Source: Clostridium ragsdalei P11
GTDB lineage: Bacteria; Bacillota; Clostridia; Clostridiales; Clostridiaceae
Reading direction: 5' to 3'
DNA: 64,000 bases
NCBI RefSeq assembly: GCF_001675165.1
Contig: NZ_LROS01000006.1
Coordinates: forward strand, 1 to 64,000
Made by a program: the position numbers and the translations under genes. A model generated the notes under the pieces. It did not search any database and was not told where the DNA came from. It saw nothing but the letters and a program-made list of their open reading frames with translations. Positions 9,524-17,208 of the stretch are shown here, in pieces. Every line of letters starts with the position of its first letter. The stretch's first letter is position 1.

Positions 9524-9579
9524 TATCATTAAATGATACACTGTAAATAAATCATATCATTTAATGATATACGTGTCAA
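9524..9579 (-). promoter_or_regulatory. SigA-type promoter with two tandem palindromic operators
   Basis: Reading the minus strand, TTGACA (9574-9579), a 17-nt spacer and TATGAT (9551-9556) form a near-consensus promoter for the serine hydrolase gene. A perfect 15-bp dyad (TATCATT-T-AATGATA, 9555-9569) fills the spacer and overlaps the -10. A second dyad differing only at the central base (9524-9538) sits just past the start point. Their centres are 31 bp apart, three helical turns, on the same face. The repressor is not identified and no candidate gene is adjacent. Confidence 0.8.
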
Positions 9580-9804
9580 TGTATAACTTAATTTCCTATA
9601 TGCCCAAATTATACCGTCACTTTGATAAGTAATATTAAAGAAAGTCTTAAGAAAAACTTAAGATTAATTCCTCCATTTTCATAATGTATTATTAGTTCCT
9701 ATATTATAATCTTAAAATTATTTATAATAAACAGAGTTCTAAGCAAAAAATCAAAGAGTTCACAGCTAATTATTGAAAACTGTAATCTCTTTGATACCTA
9801 TAGT
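9580..9804. other. Intergenic, short dyads only
   Basis: No gene is seen here. ATCAAAGAG and CTCTTTGAT (about 9748-9796) form inverted arms with inner ACAG/CTGT pairs. This looks like a degraded foldback repeat related to the element that follows. Confidence 0.4.
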
Positions 9805-10057
9805 GATTCTAATTTAAATTGAAACTTATGCATGAAATATAATGACAAAATTGAAATCACATTTAAAAACTTTTTCATAAGTCTTAGCGAGATATTTTAG
9901 AAAATCTTAGAAGATTAGATATGTCTGAGGTACGAGTTTATCTAATCTTCTTTAGATTTTCAAAATACGAACTTTAGACTTATTAAAAGTTTTTATAGTG
10001 ATGAAATTTGTTATTATATGATATTGTATAAGTTAACTTTCAATCTAGAAACTCTAT
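9805..10057. repeat. Long foldback (MITE-like) element, copy 1
   Basis: About 250 bp form an imperfect palindrome. The outer arms carry an AACTTAT/ATAAGTTAAC-type terminus, the middle arms GAAAATCT/AGATTTTC, and the inner 13-bp stem is AGAAGATTAGATA/TATCTAATCTTCT around a loop containing GAGGTACGAGTT. A second copy with the same loop is at 40425-40672, and an internally deleted one is at 19388-19483. There is no ORF. It ends 7 bp before the nitroreductase stop. Confidence 0.8.
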
Positions 10058-10064
10058 AAAAATT

Positions 10065-10622
10065 TTACTTAGAAAATATTAAAGGTTTTTTTCTTTCTGG
10101 TGGAGTCAATTTAGTTTTCATATATCCCATACTCATGGTAGAAACCAATTCATACTTTTCAGGTACCCCATGCTTTTCTTTAAATTCTTTTGTATTTAAT
10201 AGAGCTTCTGCAAATCCAATCCAGCAAGTCCCAATCCCCATGCTGTGGGCTGCAAGCATAATATTGCCTGCTGCAAGACTGCAGTCATAAACATGCCAGT
10301 GAGATTCTTTATTTCCGTAAATAACTAGCACTGTACCTGCATTATTAAATATATTATATTTAGGATTCTTTAACCAACTCTCATATTGACCTAAGTAAGG
10401 ATATTTTTCAATATTTTTCAATAAATACTGTTTTGTAGCTTCAGATAAAGAATCTATTTCATCCTTGTCCTGAATAACTACAAATCCCCATGGTTCAAGA
10501 CCTGAACCAGTTGAAGCTTTTGTTCCAAGCTCTATAAGATTAGTTATAGTTTCTTTAGATATTACTTCATCTGTATATGCTCGAACACTTCTTTTACCGC
10601 TAATGCATTCTAAAACTTCCAT
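10065..10622 (-). CDS. Nitroreductase-family protein
   Basis: This 185-residue FMN-dependent oxidoreductase fold opens with the family motif GKRSVRAYTDE, where Arg and Ser contact the FMN phosphate. It continues with STGSGLEPWGFVV and a late FMN loop near AAHSMGIGTCWIGF and MSMGYMK. It is of the short class, which reduces nitroaromatics, quinones or enones using NAD(P)H as a soluble dimer. The physiological substrate is unknown. A good ribosome binding site (GAAAGGGG) precedes the ATG. It stands alone between two repeat elements, which have probably inserted on either side. Confidence 0.85.
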   Translation of the reverse strand: MEVLECISGKRSVRAYTDEVISKETITNLIELGTKASTGSGLEPWGFVVIQDKDEIDSLSEATKQYLLKNIEKYPYLGQYESWLKNPKYNIFNNAGTVLVIYGNKESHWHVYDCSLAAGNIMLAAHSMGIGTCWIGFAEALLNTKEFKEKHGVPEKYELVSTMSMGYMKTKLTPPERKKPLIFSK

Positions 10623-10681
10623 TTTATTACCCCTTTCAAGACCTGTTTTTTTAACTCAACCTTCAGATATACAAAGTTTTG

Positions 10682-10918
10682 ATTAATAGTTAAGAATGAA
10701 GAATTAATAGTTAATGTGGATTTTTTTTCCGTTACACTACAAAAAATCTTTGATTAAGCTTTTCACTACTCGTTTTGCTAAAGCAAAATATTGCTGATTT
10801 ATATAAATTTAAAGATTTTTTGCGACAGCTAAAAATTATCCTTTACTATTAATTTTTCATTATTAATTCTTAACTTGCGAAGCTTTGCTTCGCAAAGTTT
10901 TTAAACTGTGAAAGTTGA
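10682..10918. repeat. MITE-like element family 2, copy 1
   Basis: This 235-bp non-coding element has imperfect terminal inverted repeats built from AGTTAAGAAT, GAAGAATTAAT and TAATG words (10688-10716 against 10840-10875). It is nearly identical over its whole length to 25821-26045, which implies recent mobility or shared descent. A small hairpin GCGAAGC/GCTTCGC follows the right arm (10876-10894). Confidence 0.8.
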
Positions 10919-11081
10919 GTTTTTAATAGTTAGTATTCTATGTTTCTAATTTCTTTATATTTTATTTTTCTTTTCTTGTCAATAAAAAATGCCAAAAAAT
11001 TTATAAGAATAATTTTTATATATAATTCAAATAATTAAATTAATAACTATTTTTCAATAAAAAGTGAAGGTGATATTAATA

Positions 11082-11321
11082 ATGGGTTATTATGGATATG
11101 GAATGATGGGATACGGCTGGGGACTTTTTATGATGATATGTATGATTGCCTTAACAATTTTAGCTGCTGTGGCTCTTATACGCTACCTTCATCAATCAAG
11201 TAAGCCAAATAACCAAATAGCTGGAAACAATAATGCCTTAAACATACTTAATGAAAGGTATGCCAGAGGAGAACTAACTGAAGAAGAATATAGAAACAAG
11301 AAAACTCAAATTCAATCATAA
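11082..11321 (+). CDS. Small SHOCT-domain membrane protein
   Basis: This 79-residue protein has a Gly/Tyr/Met-rich N-terminus (GYYGYGMMGYGWG), one membrane segment (about 15-38), a basic linker and a C-terminal SHOCT motif (LNERYARGELTEEEYRNKK), the short helix pair found at the ends of many small membrane proteins. GTG 11064 lies upstream, but GAAGGTGA (11065-11072) is an obvious ribosome binding site for ATG 11082, which I prefer. No function is known for this type. Oligomerisation or stress-related membrane roles are proposed for relatives. Confidence 0.8.
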   Translation: MGYYGYGMMGYGWGLFMMICMIALTILAAVALIRYLHQSSKPNNQIAGNNNALNILNERYARGELTEEEYRNKKTQIQS

Positions 11322-11328
11322 ACAGAGT

Positions 11329-11449
11329 TCTTAGCATCAGATGGAGTTTTGACTCCACCTGACGCTTAGAAATCGTTATCCAGGGACGTAACTGCTCTTT
11401 ACTCCCACTTGGAAAAGCGGGAGTATTAGAGCAGGTAGTCATCGGATAA
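11329..11449. repeat. Structured RNA-like repeat, copy A
   Basis: Two hairpins lie in series. The first pairs TTCTTAGC...GGAG (11329-11347) with CTCC...GCTTAGAA (11353-11371). The second has TTATCC/GGATAA (11376-11381, 11444-11449), CTGCTCT/AGAGCAG (11392-11398, 11428-11434) and an ACTCCC-containing tip stem. The unpaired strands AGGGACGTA and GTAGTCATC are conserved in the other copies. It follows the SHOCT gene directly. Confidence 0.8.
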
Positions 11450-11457
11450 CATTATAT

Positions 11458-11491
11458 AAAAAATACCAGCAAAAATTACCTGGTATTTTTT
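11458..11491. terminator. Bidirectional intrinsic terminator
   Basis: AAAAAATACCAG (11458-11469) and CTGGTATTTTTT (11480-11491) form a 12-bp stem with T-runs on both strands. It separates the SHOCT gene (rightward) from the chemoreceptor gene (leftward). Confidence 0.85.
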
Positions 11492-11504
11492 AATTACATC
11501 TCTA

Positions 11505-12488
11505 TTATTTCTCTTTCATCTTTTCTGCAAAAATAGCATCAAGCTGTTCTAAAAAATTAATTATATCTGAAAATATTGCTGACTTTTGGGATGACTGCAT
11601 ATTTAAATCACTAATTTCATTTTTTACAACTTTTGAAGAGTTAATTATGTTCCTTATATCATTTGATATTTCTTCAACTTCTTTCTCATTGCTGCTTATA
11701 GAACTGCTAATTTCTCCCGATCTTTCTTTTACTTCCTTAGATGAATTAAGAATTTCCGTAAAAACTTGTTCTGTACTTTCTGCCGAGGATATTCCTTCCT
11801 TTAAAGCTGAACTAGAATTTTTTATAGCTCCAGATAATTTACCCAAGTTGTCATTCATACCTGACATCTTTCTATTTATGCCTTCCACCAATTCTTTAGT
11901 TGAATCTGCAAGTTTTCCAACTTCTCCAGCAACAACTGCAAATCCTTTTCCTGCTTCTCCAGCCCTTGCTGCTTCAATATTAGCATTTAACGCCAGAAGA
12001 TTTGTCTCATTAGCTATATCACTGATATTGCTTGATAATTCTCCTATATCATTAAAAGAACTTTCAAGTGTCTTAAACATATCGGCAAATTCATTCATAC
12101 TGCTTTGAATATTACTCATTTTTTTCTCTAAATCACCAACAATAACTTTGGCATCATCTAAAGATTTTATGGAATTATCTGCAGCTGCATTTATATTATT
12201 CGAACTTGTCGAAAAATAACTGAAATTATCATTGAAGTTATTTAGCACATCTTCTATTTTACTTATACTTTGAGAAACTTGATTAAATGTATTTGAAACA
12301 TCATATACAGCCTTTGATATTGTAATTTCACTATCCATAAGATTGGACATTCTTTCTTGTATATAATTCAAACTATAATTAATATATTTATTCTCATCAA
12401 TATCAACATTTGACTTAGCTTTGCTTTTTTCACTGCAGCTGCTATCTACTATATCCACTTCTTCATTTCTTTTAAATATTTTAAGCAT
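11505..12488 (-). CDS. Soluble methyl-accepting chemotaxis-type signalling protein
   Basis: This 327-residue cytoplasmic chemoreceptor has no hydrophobic segment. It is a long helical coiled coil with the MCP hairpin tip at about 160-205: [20 protein letters not shown] followed by [16 protein letters not shown], the CheA/CheW contact region. The N-terminus is Lys/Glu-rich and carries no recognisable sensor domain. The gene starts 18 nt past the end of the FIST-domain gene and is probably co-transcribed with it, so FIST may supply the missing ligand sensing. It could act in chemotaxis or in a chemosensory pathway that controls another output. Confidence 0.87.
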   Translation of the reverse strand: MLKIFKRNEEVDIVDSSCSEKSKAKSNVDIDENKYINYSLNYIQERMSNLMDSEITISKAVYDVSNTFNQVSQSISKIEDVLNNFNDNFSYFSTSSNNINAAADNSIKSLDDAKVIVGDLEKKMSNIQSSMNEFADMFKTLESSFNDIGELSSNISDIANETNLLALNANIEAARAGEAGKGFAVVAGEVGKLADSTKELVEGINRKMSGMNDNLGKLSGAIKNSSSALKEGISSAESTEQVFTEILNSSKEVKERSGEISSSISSNEKEVEEISNDIRNIINSSKVVKNEISDLNMQSSQKSAIFSDIINFLEQLDAIFAEKMKEK

Positions 12489-12506
12489 ATATGTCCTCCC
12501 TTGTAT

Positions 12507-13607
12507 TTATTCAAAAACACCAATTACCATAGTTTGATTAAAATGATAATCCCCCATTTGTTCGCCATAGCTTGCAAATCCTACATAATCTCCAAGTTCA
12601 CCTAATTGTTTTGCAAATTTCTCTGCAAAACCTTCCTTTTCAAAAAGCATGGTTCTCGCAATACAATTGATCACTATCGCACATGAGATATGATCAAAAT
12701 CATTGTTTATTTTAGATATGGTGGATTTTAATATTTCTTTATAATTATCCGGTTCAAGTAAAACCACAGTGGTGTTTTTATATAGTCTGCTGTAATAGGA
12801 AATTGCTCTATCGTCAATTAGATTCCTATTTGCTGAAATGTATAGATCATTACCTACAACTCTTCCCAGCGGATGAGTATCAAATAGTTCTTTAATACTA
12901 CTTACAGGAACATTTAAACTTTCAGCAAGGACTTCAGCACAGGGTCTTTCATTGAGCTCATACACAATCCTCTGTTTCGGATCTACTTTAGTAACCAAAA
13001 AGGAGTGATTTGTTTTCTTGAATATATTTTCCTTATATATTTTTATTTTTCCACTCAAGTTTCTGATTAACACAAATACACAATTATTACTGTATACCTT
13101 TCCATTTAATCCTACATAAGTAGTTTGGAACTCTCCATCATCTGCCGAAGTTCCTCCAAACAAAGGTATCTTATATACTTCTAGTAAAGAATTCATAGTT
13201 GATATAACCTTCTCTTCGCTATTGGTCGTCCCAACACAAAACTCAAGACATACTGTATTATTTGTATTCTTAAATTTACTTACAGCATCTTGAAGTCTTT
13301 GAATGTACTTTACTGGATACTTGTCTATTTCTTCAATTACACCAGCAAAACATTCTATGCCATCTTCAAAACTCATGGCAAGCAGTGCACCATTCGTAAG
13401 TCCATACCTGCAAATTTCTCTATATGCAGAAGAACCAATTAATATGGAATTGGGAAATTTGTCATGTAGTAATTTGCTAAATTGTTCAAATCGGCTCTTA
13501 CTCGTATAGTAAACTATCAACTTAGGATTAGTAAAATCTTGAGTAGCTTCTTCTAATGCTGACTGGAGATTATTAGATTTTCCTATTCCAACTTTCGTCT
13601 TAATCAT
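12507..13607 (-). CDS. FIST-domain sensory protein (FIST N and C)
   Basis: This 366-residue soluble protein has the FIST N domain (about 20-215; KLIVYYTSK, ILIGSSAYREICRYG, LFGGTSADDGEF) followed by FIST C (about 225-355; ERPCAEVLAESLN, HPLGRVVGNDLYI, CIARTMLFE, YVGFASYGEQMGDYHFNQTMVIGVF). FIST modules are predicted small-ligand sensors, possibly for amino acids, and usually feed histidine kinases, diguanylate cyclases or MCPs. Here it is encoded immediately upstream of a soluble MCP, so a two-protein receptor is a reasonable inference. Direct biochemical data for this arrangement are not known to me. Confidence 0.87.
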   Translation of the reverse strand: MIKTKVGIGKSNNLQSALEEATQDFTNPKLIVYYTSKSRFEQFSKLLHDKFPNSILIGSSAYREICRYGLTNGALLAMSFEDGIECFAGVIEEIDKYPVKYIQRLQDAVSKFKNTNNTVCLEFCVGTTNSEEKVISTMNSLLEVYKIPLFGGTSADDGEFQTTYVGLNGKVYSNNCVFVLIRNLSGKIKIYKENIFKKTNHSFLVTKVDPKQRIVYELNERPCAEVLAESLNVPVSSIKELFDTHPLGRVVGNDLYISANRNLIDDRAISYYSRLYKNTTVVLLEPDNYKEILKSTISKINNDFDHISCAIVINCIARTMLFEKEGFAEKFAKQLGELGDYVGFASYGEQMGDYHFNQTMVIGVFE

Positions 13608-13652
13608 CTTTAAATTTCTCCTTTTTTCTCAAAGTATATCTTTATCAAGTGA

Positions 13653-13841
13653 TTCTTAGGTTCAGATGGAGTTTGCCTATAAGGATGACTTTATCCAGCT
13701 GAACCTTAGAAGAACTTATCCAGGGACATAGCTGCTCTTTGCTCCCACTTAGAGAAAAGCAGATGTCTCAAATTCTTTGATTTGGTGACAGTCGCTTTCA
13801 CAGAGTACGTGGGGGTATTAGAGCAGGTAGTCATCGGATAA
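13653..13841. repeat. Structured RNA-like repeat, copy B (long form)
   Basis: This has the same architecture as the copy at 11329: first hairpin 13653-13710, closing stem TTATCC/GGATAA (13716-13721, 13836-13841) and GCTCTTT/AGAGC inner stem. The tip stem is enlarged by a module at about 13755-13798 (AAAGC...GCTTT with CAAAT/ATTTG) that also occurs in the copy at 33058. It lies upstream of the FIST gene start and could be part of its leader on the opposite strand. Confidence 0.8.
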
Positions 13842-14023
13842 AACAATTTTGCATTTTTTATAATATCATTGTAATCCTTTACCCTACAAATTTCTACATT
13901 TTTCAATAATAAAAATCAAACTCAGTTAAAACCTTTTTTGTAAATTTTCGTTAATAATCAAAAAAGATTATCTTTTTAACTATATACAAATCATTAAAAA
14001 GTAATCTTTCCATTAATTAAATA

Positions 14024-14155
14024 TTATGACTTATGGATAAATAGGCATTTCACATAATTGATCATCGCACTCACCGGATTGTTTGGAAAAAGCTTTTTCC
14101 CAAATAATATAAAGACAATTATAATAACTAATGCCAATATATCTCTATAATCCAT
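14024..14155 (-). CDS. 43-residue single-span membrane peptide
   Basis: This is a short minus-strand ORF with a very strong GGAGGTG ribosome binding site 8 nt before ATG 14155. Residues about 6-19 form one hydrophobic helix (ILALVIIIVFILFG). A KKLFPNNP turn and a basic tail ending FIHKS follow. It lies 38 nt after the last ABC permease of the GntR-led operon, in the same direction. It may be a small accessory subunit of that transporter. No family is recognised; the ribosome binding site and operon position are the main support. Confidence 0.6.
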   Translation of the reverse strand: MDYRDILALVIIIVFILFGKKLFPNNPVSAMINYVKCLFIHKS

Positions 14156-14193
14156 TTATCTTACACCTCCAAAATAGTAGCAAAAGATTTCTT

Positions 14194-14841
14194 TTACATA
14201 TCTTTATTAGAATATACCTTAAGAGATATGGAATATGAAATTAGCACAGCTAAAATTGCTATTAAAAGTAATATAACAGGCAAGTACTTCAAAATAATAT
14301 GTATATATTGTACAGCTAAAGGAGAAAATTTTAATTTAGCAAATTTGGATTTGCCAATAACTATGCCAGCAGGTGCTAAAAAAACTAAAAGTATAAGAAC
14401 ACGTGATTTCTCCACTCCAAATTTATAAATAACAGGCAGCGTAACACTTATAAATAAAAAACCACCTGCCATAGCTGCTCCATTGACTGTAAATATTTCT
14501 ATGACATCTAAATTATGTTTATTAATTCCCTGAGCAAAACTGAGAGCTGTTGCTAGTATTGACCCGATAAAAATTACAATGATGGAAACCATATATTTTG
14601 AGAGAACTACATCTCTTCTTGTAACCGGCATGGTAAGTGCATATTTATCCCACTTTGCTGTATTGTCATATGACATAGTATTTATAACAAATATACTTAC
14701 AAAAAATATTATAAATACATCCCAAACTTCCATATTAATGCCCTGTAAAAAATAAAATAAGCTGAAGACTACAATTGGAATAAACAAAGATTTTCCACTG
14801 CTTTTTAAGTTATACAAATCTTTTAAAATCAACCCATTCAT
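14194..14841 (-). CDS. ABC-2 permease of GntR-regulated transporter, second copy
   Basis: This 215-residue membrane protein of the ABC2_membrane_5 type has six hydrophobic segments. It is clearly paralogous to the next gene upstream: both share MSYDNTAKWDKYALTMPVTR or a close variant (about 55-75), a Lys-Tyr element (VVLSKY) and a FGVEKSR loop. The C-terminus SLKVYSNKDM is almost identical in both. It probably forms a heterodimer or alternates with its paralogue in a Ytr-like exporter driven by the ATPase at 15598. The pair arose by tandem duplication. The substrate is unknown; cell-envelope stress is typical for Ytr systems. Confidence 0.85.
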   Translation of the reverse strand: MNGLILKDLYNLKSSGKSLFIPIVVFSLFYFLQGINMEVWDVFIIFFVSIFVINTMSYDNTAKWDKYALTMPVTRRDVVLSKYMVSIIVIFIGSILATALSFAQGINKHNLDVIEIFTVNGAAMAGGFLFISVTLPVIYKFGVEKSRVLILLVFLAPAGIVIGKSKFAKLKFSPLAVQYIHIILKYLPVILLLIAILAVLISYSISLKVYSNKDM

Positions 14842-14947
14842 TATTTATCACCCCTAATATAAAATATCAGAATATTCCTCTATCATAAAACTTGCTACAT
14901 ATCCTTTAAAATTAAATTAATATACAAAAATACACAAATTAAACATT

Positions 14948-15598
14948 TTACATATCTCTATTACTATATACTTTTATGGATATGGCATAGGAAATTAGCA
15001 TAACTAAAATTGTTATTAAAAGTGATATAATAGGCAAGTACTGCAAAATAATATCCATATACTGTTTCTTCAAAGGGGAAAAACTTAACTTTGCAAGTTT
15101 AGATTTAGAAATACCTGTAATGCCACCACATACTAAAAAAAATACTAAAAATATAACAATACGCGACTTCTCTACTCCAAATTTATAAATGACAGGTAAT
15201 GTAATGCTTATAAGCAAAAATCCCACTGCCAAAACAGCCCCAGTAACTTCAAATATCTCCACCATATCTAAGTTATGCTTATAAATTCCCTGAGCAAAAC
15301 ACAAAGCTACTGCAATCCCTGCCCCAATAAGACTTAAAATAATGGAAATCAGATATTTTGAAAGTACCACATCTTTCCTTGTAACTGGCATAGTCAGTGC
15401 GTATTTATCCCACTTTGCTATGTTGTCATATGACATAGTATTTATAACAAGCATGCTTGCTAAAATTACCACAAGTCCATTTAAAAAACCCATATTATCT
15501 TGTTGAAAAAATATAACCCCAAAACCTATAAGCCAAATAATTAAAAATTTACTACTTTTTTTTAAATTGTATAAATCTTTTAGAATTAACCCCAGCAT
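14948..15598 (-). CDS. ABC-2 permease of GntR-regulated transporter, first copy
   Basis: This 216-residue membrane protein has six hydrophobic segments and the same signature loops as its downstream paralogue (AKWDKYALTMPVTRKDV, KFGVEKSR, IKVYSNRDM). It overlaps the ATPase stop by 1 nt (ATAATG-type junction), so translation is coupled. About 106 nt separate it from the second permease, an A+T-rich gap with no promoter that I can defend. It belongs to the YtrC/D-like permeases associated with YtrA GntR repressors in Bacillus and clostridia. Confidence 0.86.
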   Translation of the reverse strand: MLGLILKDLYNLKKSSKFLIIWLIGFGVIFFQQDNMGFLNGLVVILASMLVINTMSYDNIAKWDKYALTMPVTRKDVVLSKYLISIILSLIGAGIAVALCFAQGIYKHNLDMVEIFEVTGAVLAVGFLLISITLPVIYKFGVEKSRIVIFLVFFLVCGGITGISKSKLAKLSFSPLKKQYMDIILQYLPIISLLITILVMLISYAISIKVYSNRDM

Positions 15599-16455
15599 TA
15601 TTTATCACCCCTAATATAAAATAACATGATATCTTCTATGGAAGTGTTGTCCACCACAAGTTTTGGATGCTTCTCTATAAAATCGTATTTGTCATTTATT
15701 AAAACCTCATACCCAAATTGATTTTTTCTGTAATTTATAAATTCTTCTTTAGAAAGATTATTAAAATCTGAAGTTCCACATTTCAATATACCCATATTTT
15801 CTCTCAAATCATCTTTGCTTTTGCTAAAAACTACCTGTCCATCGTGAATGAAAGTAATGTAATCTGCTATCTTATCAAGGTCGCTGGTTACATGAGATGA
15901 TAACAAAATAGAATGTTCTTCATCTTGAATAAAATCCAAAAATATATCAAGAATTTCTTCCCTGGCAACAGGGTCAAGGCCTCCTGTTGCCTCATCCAAA
16001 ATCAGAAGTTTTGGCTTATGAGCCAGTGCAGCAGCAATACACAATTTCATTTTCATTCCCCTTGAAAATTCTTTTACAATTTTATCTTTAGGTACTTGAA
16101 ATTTATCCAGGTAGCTAAAAAAGAGATTGCTGTCCCACTGTTTATAAATCTTTGCCATAAATTTTGAAATGTTTTTTGCATTTAAAGTGTCATGAAAATT
16201 ACTTTCATCAAAAACTACACCAATCTGTTCTTTTATATACTTTTCATCTTTTATATTGTCATGATCGAGTATTTTTATCTCTCCACTTTCCCTGCTAATC
16301 AAATTTAAAATAGCTTTTAATGTAGTAGTTTTTCCTGCACCATTCTCACCTATAAATCCTACGATACTGCCTTTAGGTACAGAAAATGAAACATTTTTCA
16401 AGCTAAAATTTTTATAAATTTTGTTTAATCCCCTAACACTTATTGCTTCATCCAT
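15598..16455 (-). CDS. ABC transporter ATP-binding protein, YtrB-like
   Basis: This 285-residue ATPase has Walker A GENGAGKTTT (about 37-46), the signature FSRGMKMKLCIA, Walker B LLILDEATGGLDP and His switch LSSHVTSD. The C-terminal extension (about 215-285) is typical of the YtrB/BcrA-related class and may contact the permeases. It begins 2 nt after the GntR gene and overlaps the permease by 1 nt, so the four genes form one tight operon. In Bacillus subtilis the Ytr operon responds to cell-wall antibiotics. Similar induction here is inference. Confidence 0.88.
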   Translation of the reverse strand: MDEAISVRGLNKIYKNFSLKNVSFSVPKGSIVGFIGENGAGKTTTLKAILNLISRESGEIKILDHDNIKDEKYIKEQIGVVFDESNFHDTLNAKNISKFMAKIYKQWDSNLFFSYLDKFQVPKDKIVKEFSRGMKMKLCIAAALAHKPKLLILDEATGGLDPVAREEILDIFLDFIQDEEHSILLSSHVTSDLDKIADYITFIHDGQVVFSKSKDDLRENMGILKCGTSDFNNLSKEEFINYRKNQFGYEVLINDKYDFIEKHPKLVVDNTSIEDIMLFYIRGDK

Positions 16456-16457
16456 AA

Positions 16458-16832
16458 TTATTCTCCTTTATATAATAATTTTAGAATATCTTCTAGTTCC
16501 TCATAACTAATGCCACTTACCTTTGCAAGATCCACAGCTTTTTGTAAATGTTCTTCTGCAAGGCGCAGCTGTTCTTCTTTTATAATCTCCATATTCTTGC
16601 CTGCTACAAAACTTCCCTTTCCCTTTACTGTTTCAATAAAGCCATCTCTCTCTAAATCTGTGTAGGCACGTTTTGTAGTTATAACACTGATCCTCAGTTC
16701 TTTAGCCAAAAGCCTCATGCTGGGCAGAGCATATCCTTCAGCCAAGGAACCTCTTATAATCATGTTTTTTATTTGGGCTGATATTTGTTCATAAATTGGT
16801 TTATCGCTGGAGTTGCTTATGATGATATCCAA
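16458..16832 (-). CDS. GntR-family repressor, YtrA subfamily
   Basis: This 124-residue regulator has an N-terminal winged helix-turn-helix (about 10-75; KPIYEQISAQIKNMIIRG, LPSMRLLAKELRIS, TKRAYTDLERDGF, GKGSFV) and only a short two-helix dimerisation tail (about 80-124), as in YtrA proteins. It is the first gene of the operon, and a perfect 11-bp-arm dyad covers its own promoter region, so autorepression is likely. Ytr-type repressors are released under cell-envelope antibiotic stress. The effector is not known here. Confidence 0.9.
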   Translation of the reverse strand: MDIIISNSSDKPIYEQISAQIKNMIIRGSLAEGYALPSMRLLAKELRISVITTKRAYTDLERDGFIETVKGKGSFVAGKNMEIIKEEQLRLAEEHLQKAVDLAKVSGISYEELEDILKLLYKGE

Positions 16833-16870
16833 CTAATCACCCCTTATCTTAAATTATGTATTTCATGTAT

Positions 16871-16919
16871 ATTGTATATATCATATATATACAATATAGC
16901 AATATGTACTCTCTGTCAA
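16871..16919 (-). promoter_or_regulatory. Promoter and dyad operator of the ytr-like operon
   Basis: On the minus strand TTGACA (16914-16919) is followed 15-17 nt later by TATATT/TATTGT. Directly downstream lie perfect inverted arms ATTGTATATAT (16871-16881) and ATATATACAAT (16885-16895) with a 3-nt centre. This is the natural site for the GntR protein encoded 40 nt further on. Confidence 0.75.
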
Positions 16920-16936
16920 TAGTAAACTAAAAAAAT

Positions 16937-16966
16937 TTCCTACTGAAGTTGTAACTGAAGTAGGAA
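16937..16966. terminator. Intrinsic terminator
   Basis: TTCCTACT (16937-16944) pairs with AGTAGGAA (16959-16966), with A/T runs on both sides. On the minus strand the T-run follows the small gene ending at 16977, which it probably serves. It also shields the GntR promoter. Confidence 0.75.
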
Positions 16967-16976
16967 TTTTTTATAC

Positions 16977-17135
16977 TTAAATATTTTCTTCTTCAAGCAT
17001 TCGCATAAGTTCATTTAAATCATGAAAATTTAATATACCTTTAAGATAATCCAGCACTATCTTAGCTTCAACAGCTTTTAATTTTTCCACAGCCTCTTCT
17101 GTTTTTGGATAATTAACTATAACTTTTATGGTCAT
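16977..17135 (-). CDS. 52-residue protein divergent from the recombinase
   Basis: This small acidic/basic helical protein begins MTIKVIVNYPKTEEAV and ends with a Leu/Glu/Met-rich helix (LNELMRMLEEENI). Longer in-frame starts exist up to 17282, but AAAGGGG lies 7 nt before ATG 17135. The longer version would also run through the recombinase start on the opposite strand, so I use the short form. It shares a 73-nt divergent promoter region with the large serine recombinase. I do not recognise the family. A recombination directionality factor or repressor is possible from position alone. Confidence 0.6.
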   Translation of the reverse strand: MTIKVIVNYPKTEEAVEKLKAVEAKIVLDYLKGILNFHDLNELMRMLEEENI

Positions 17136-17208
17136 AACCATACCCCTTTTAGCATTTTTATCATAATATGAGATTAATTTTAAAAGGTGATTAATATTAT
17201 ATAAATAG

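Noticed and set aside
11329-11449. Reading the structured repeats as hammerhead or c-di-GMP riboswitches
   Set aside because: The GATGAC and GGGAC words look suggestive, but the required cores (CUGAUGA with GAAA, or the GEMM core) are missing, and copies occur in both orientations at unrelated genes.
13706-13906. Short ORF over the structured repeat
   Set aside because: It is simply a stop-free stretch across the hairpins, has no ribosome binding site, and is not preserved in the other copies.
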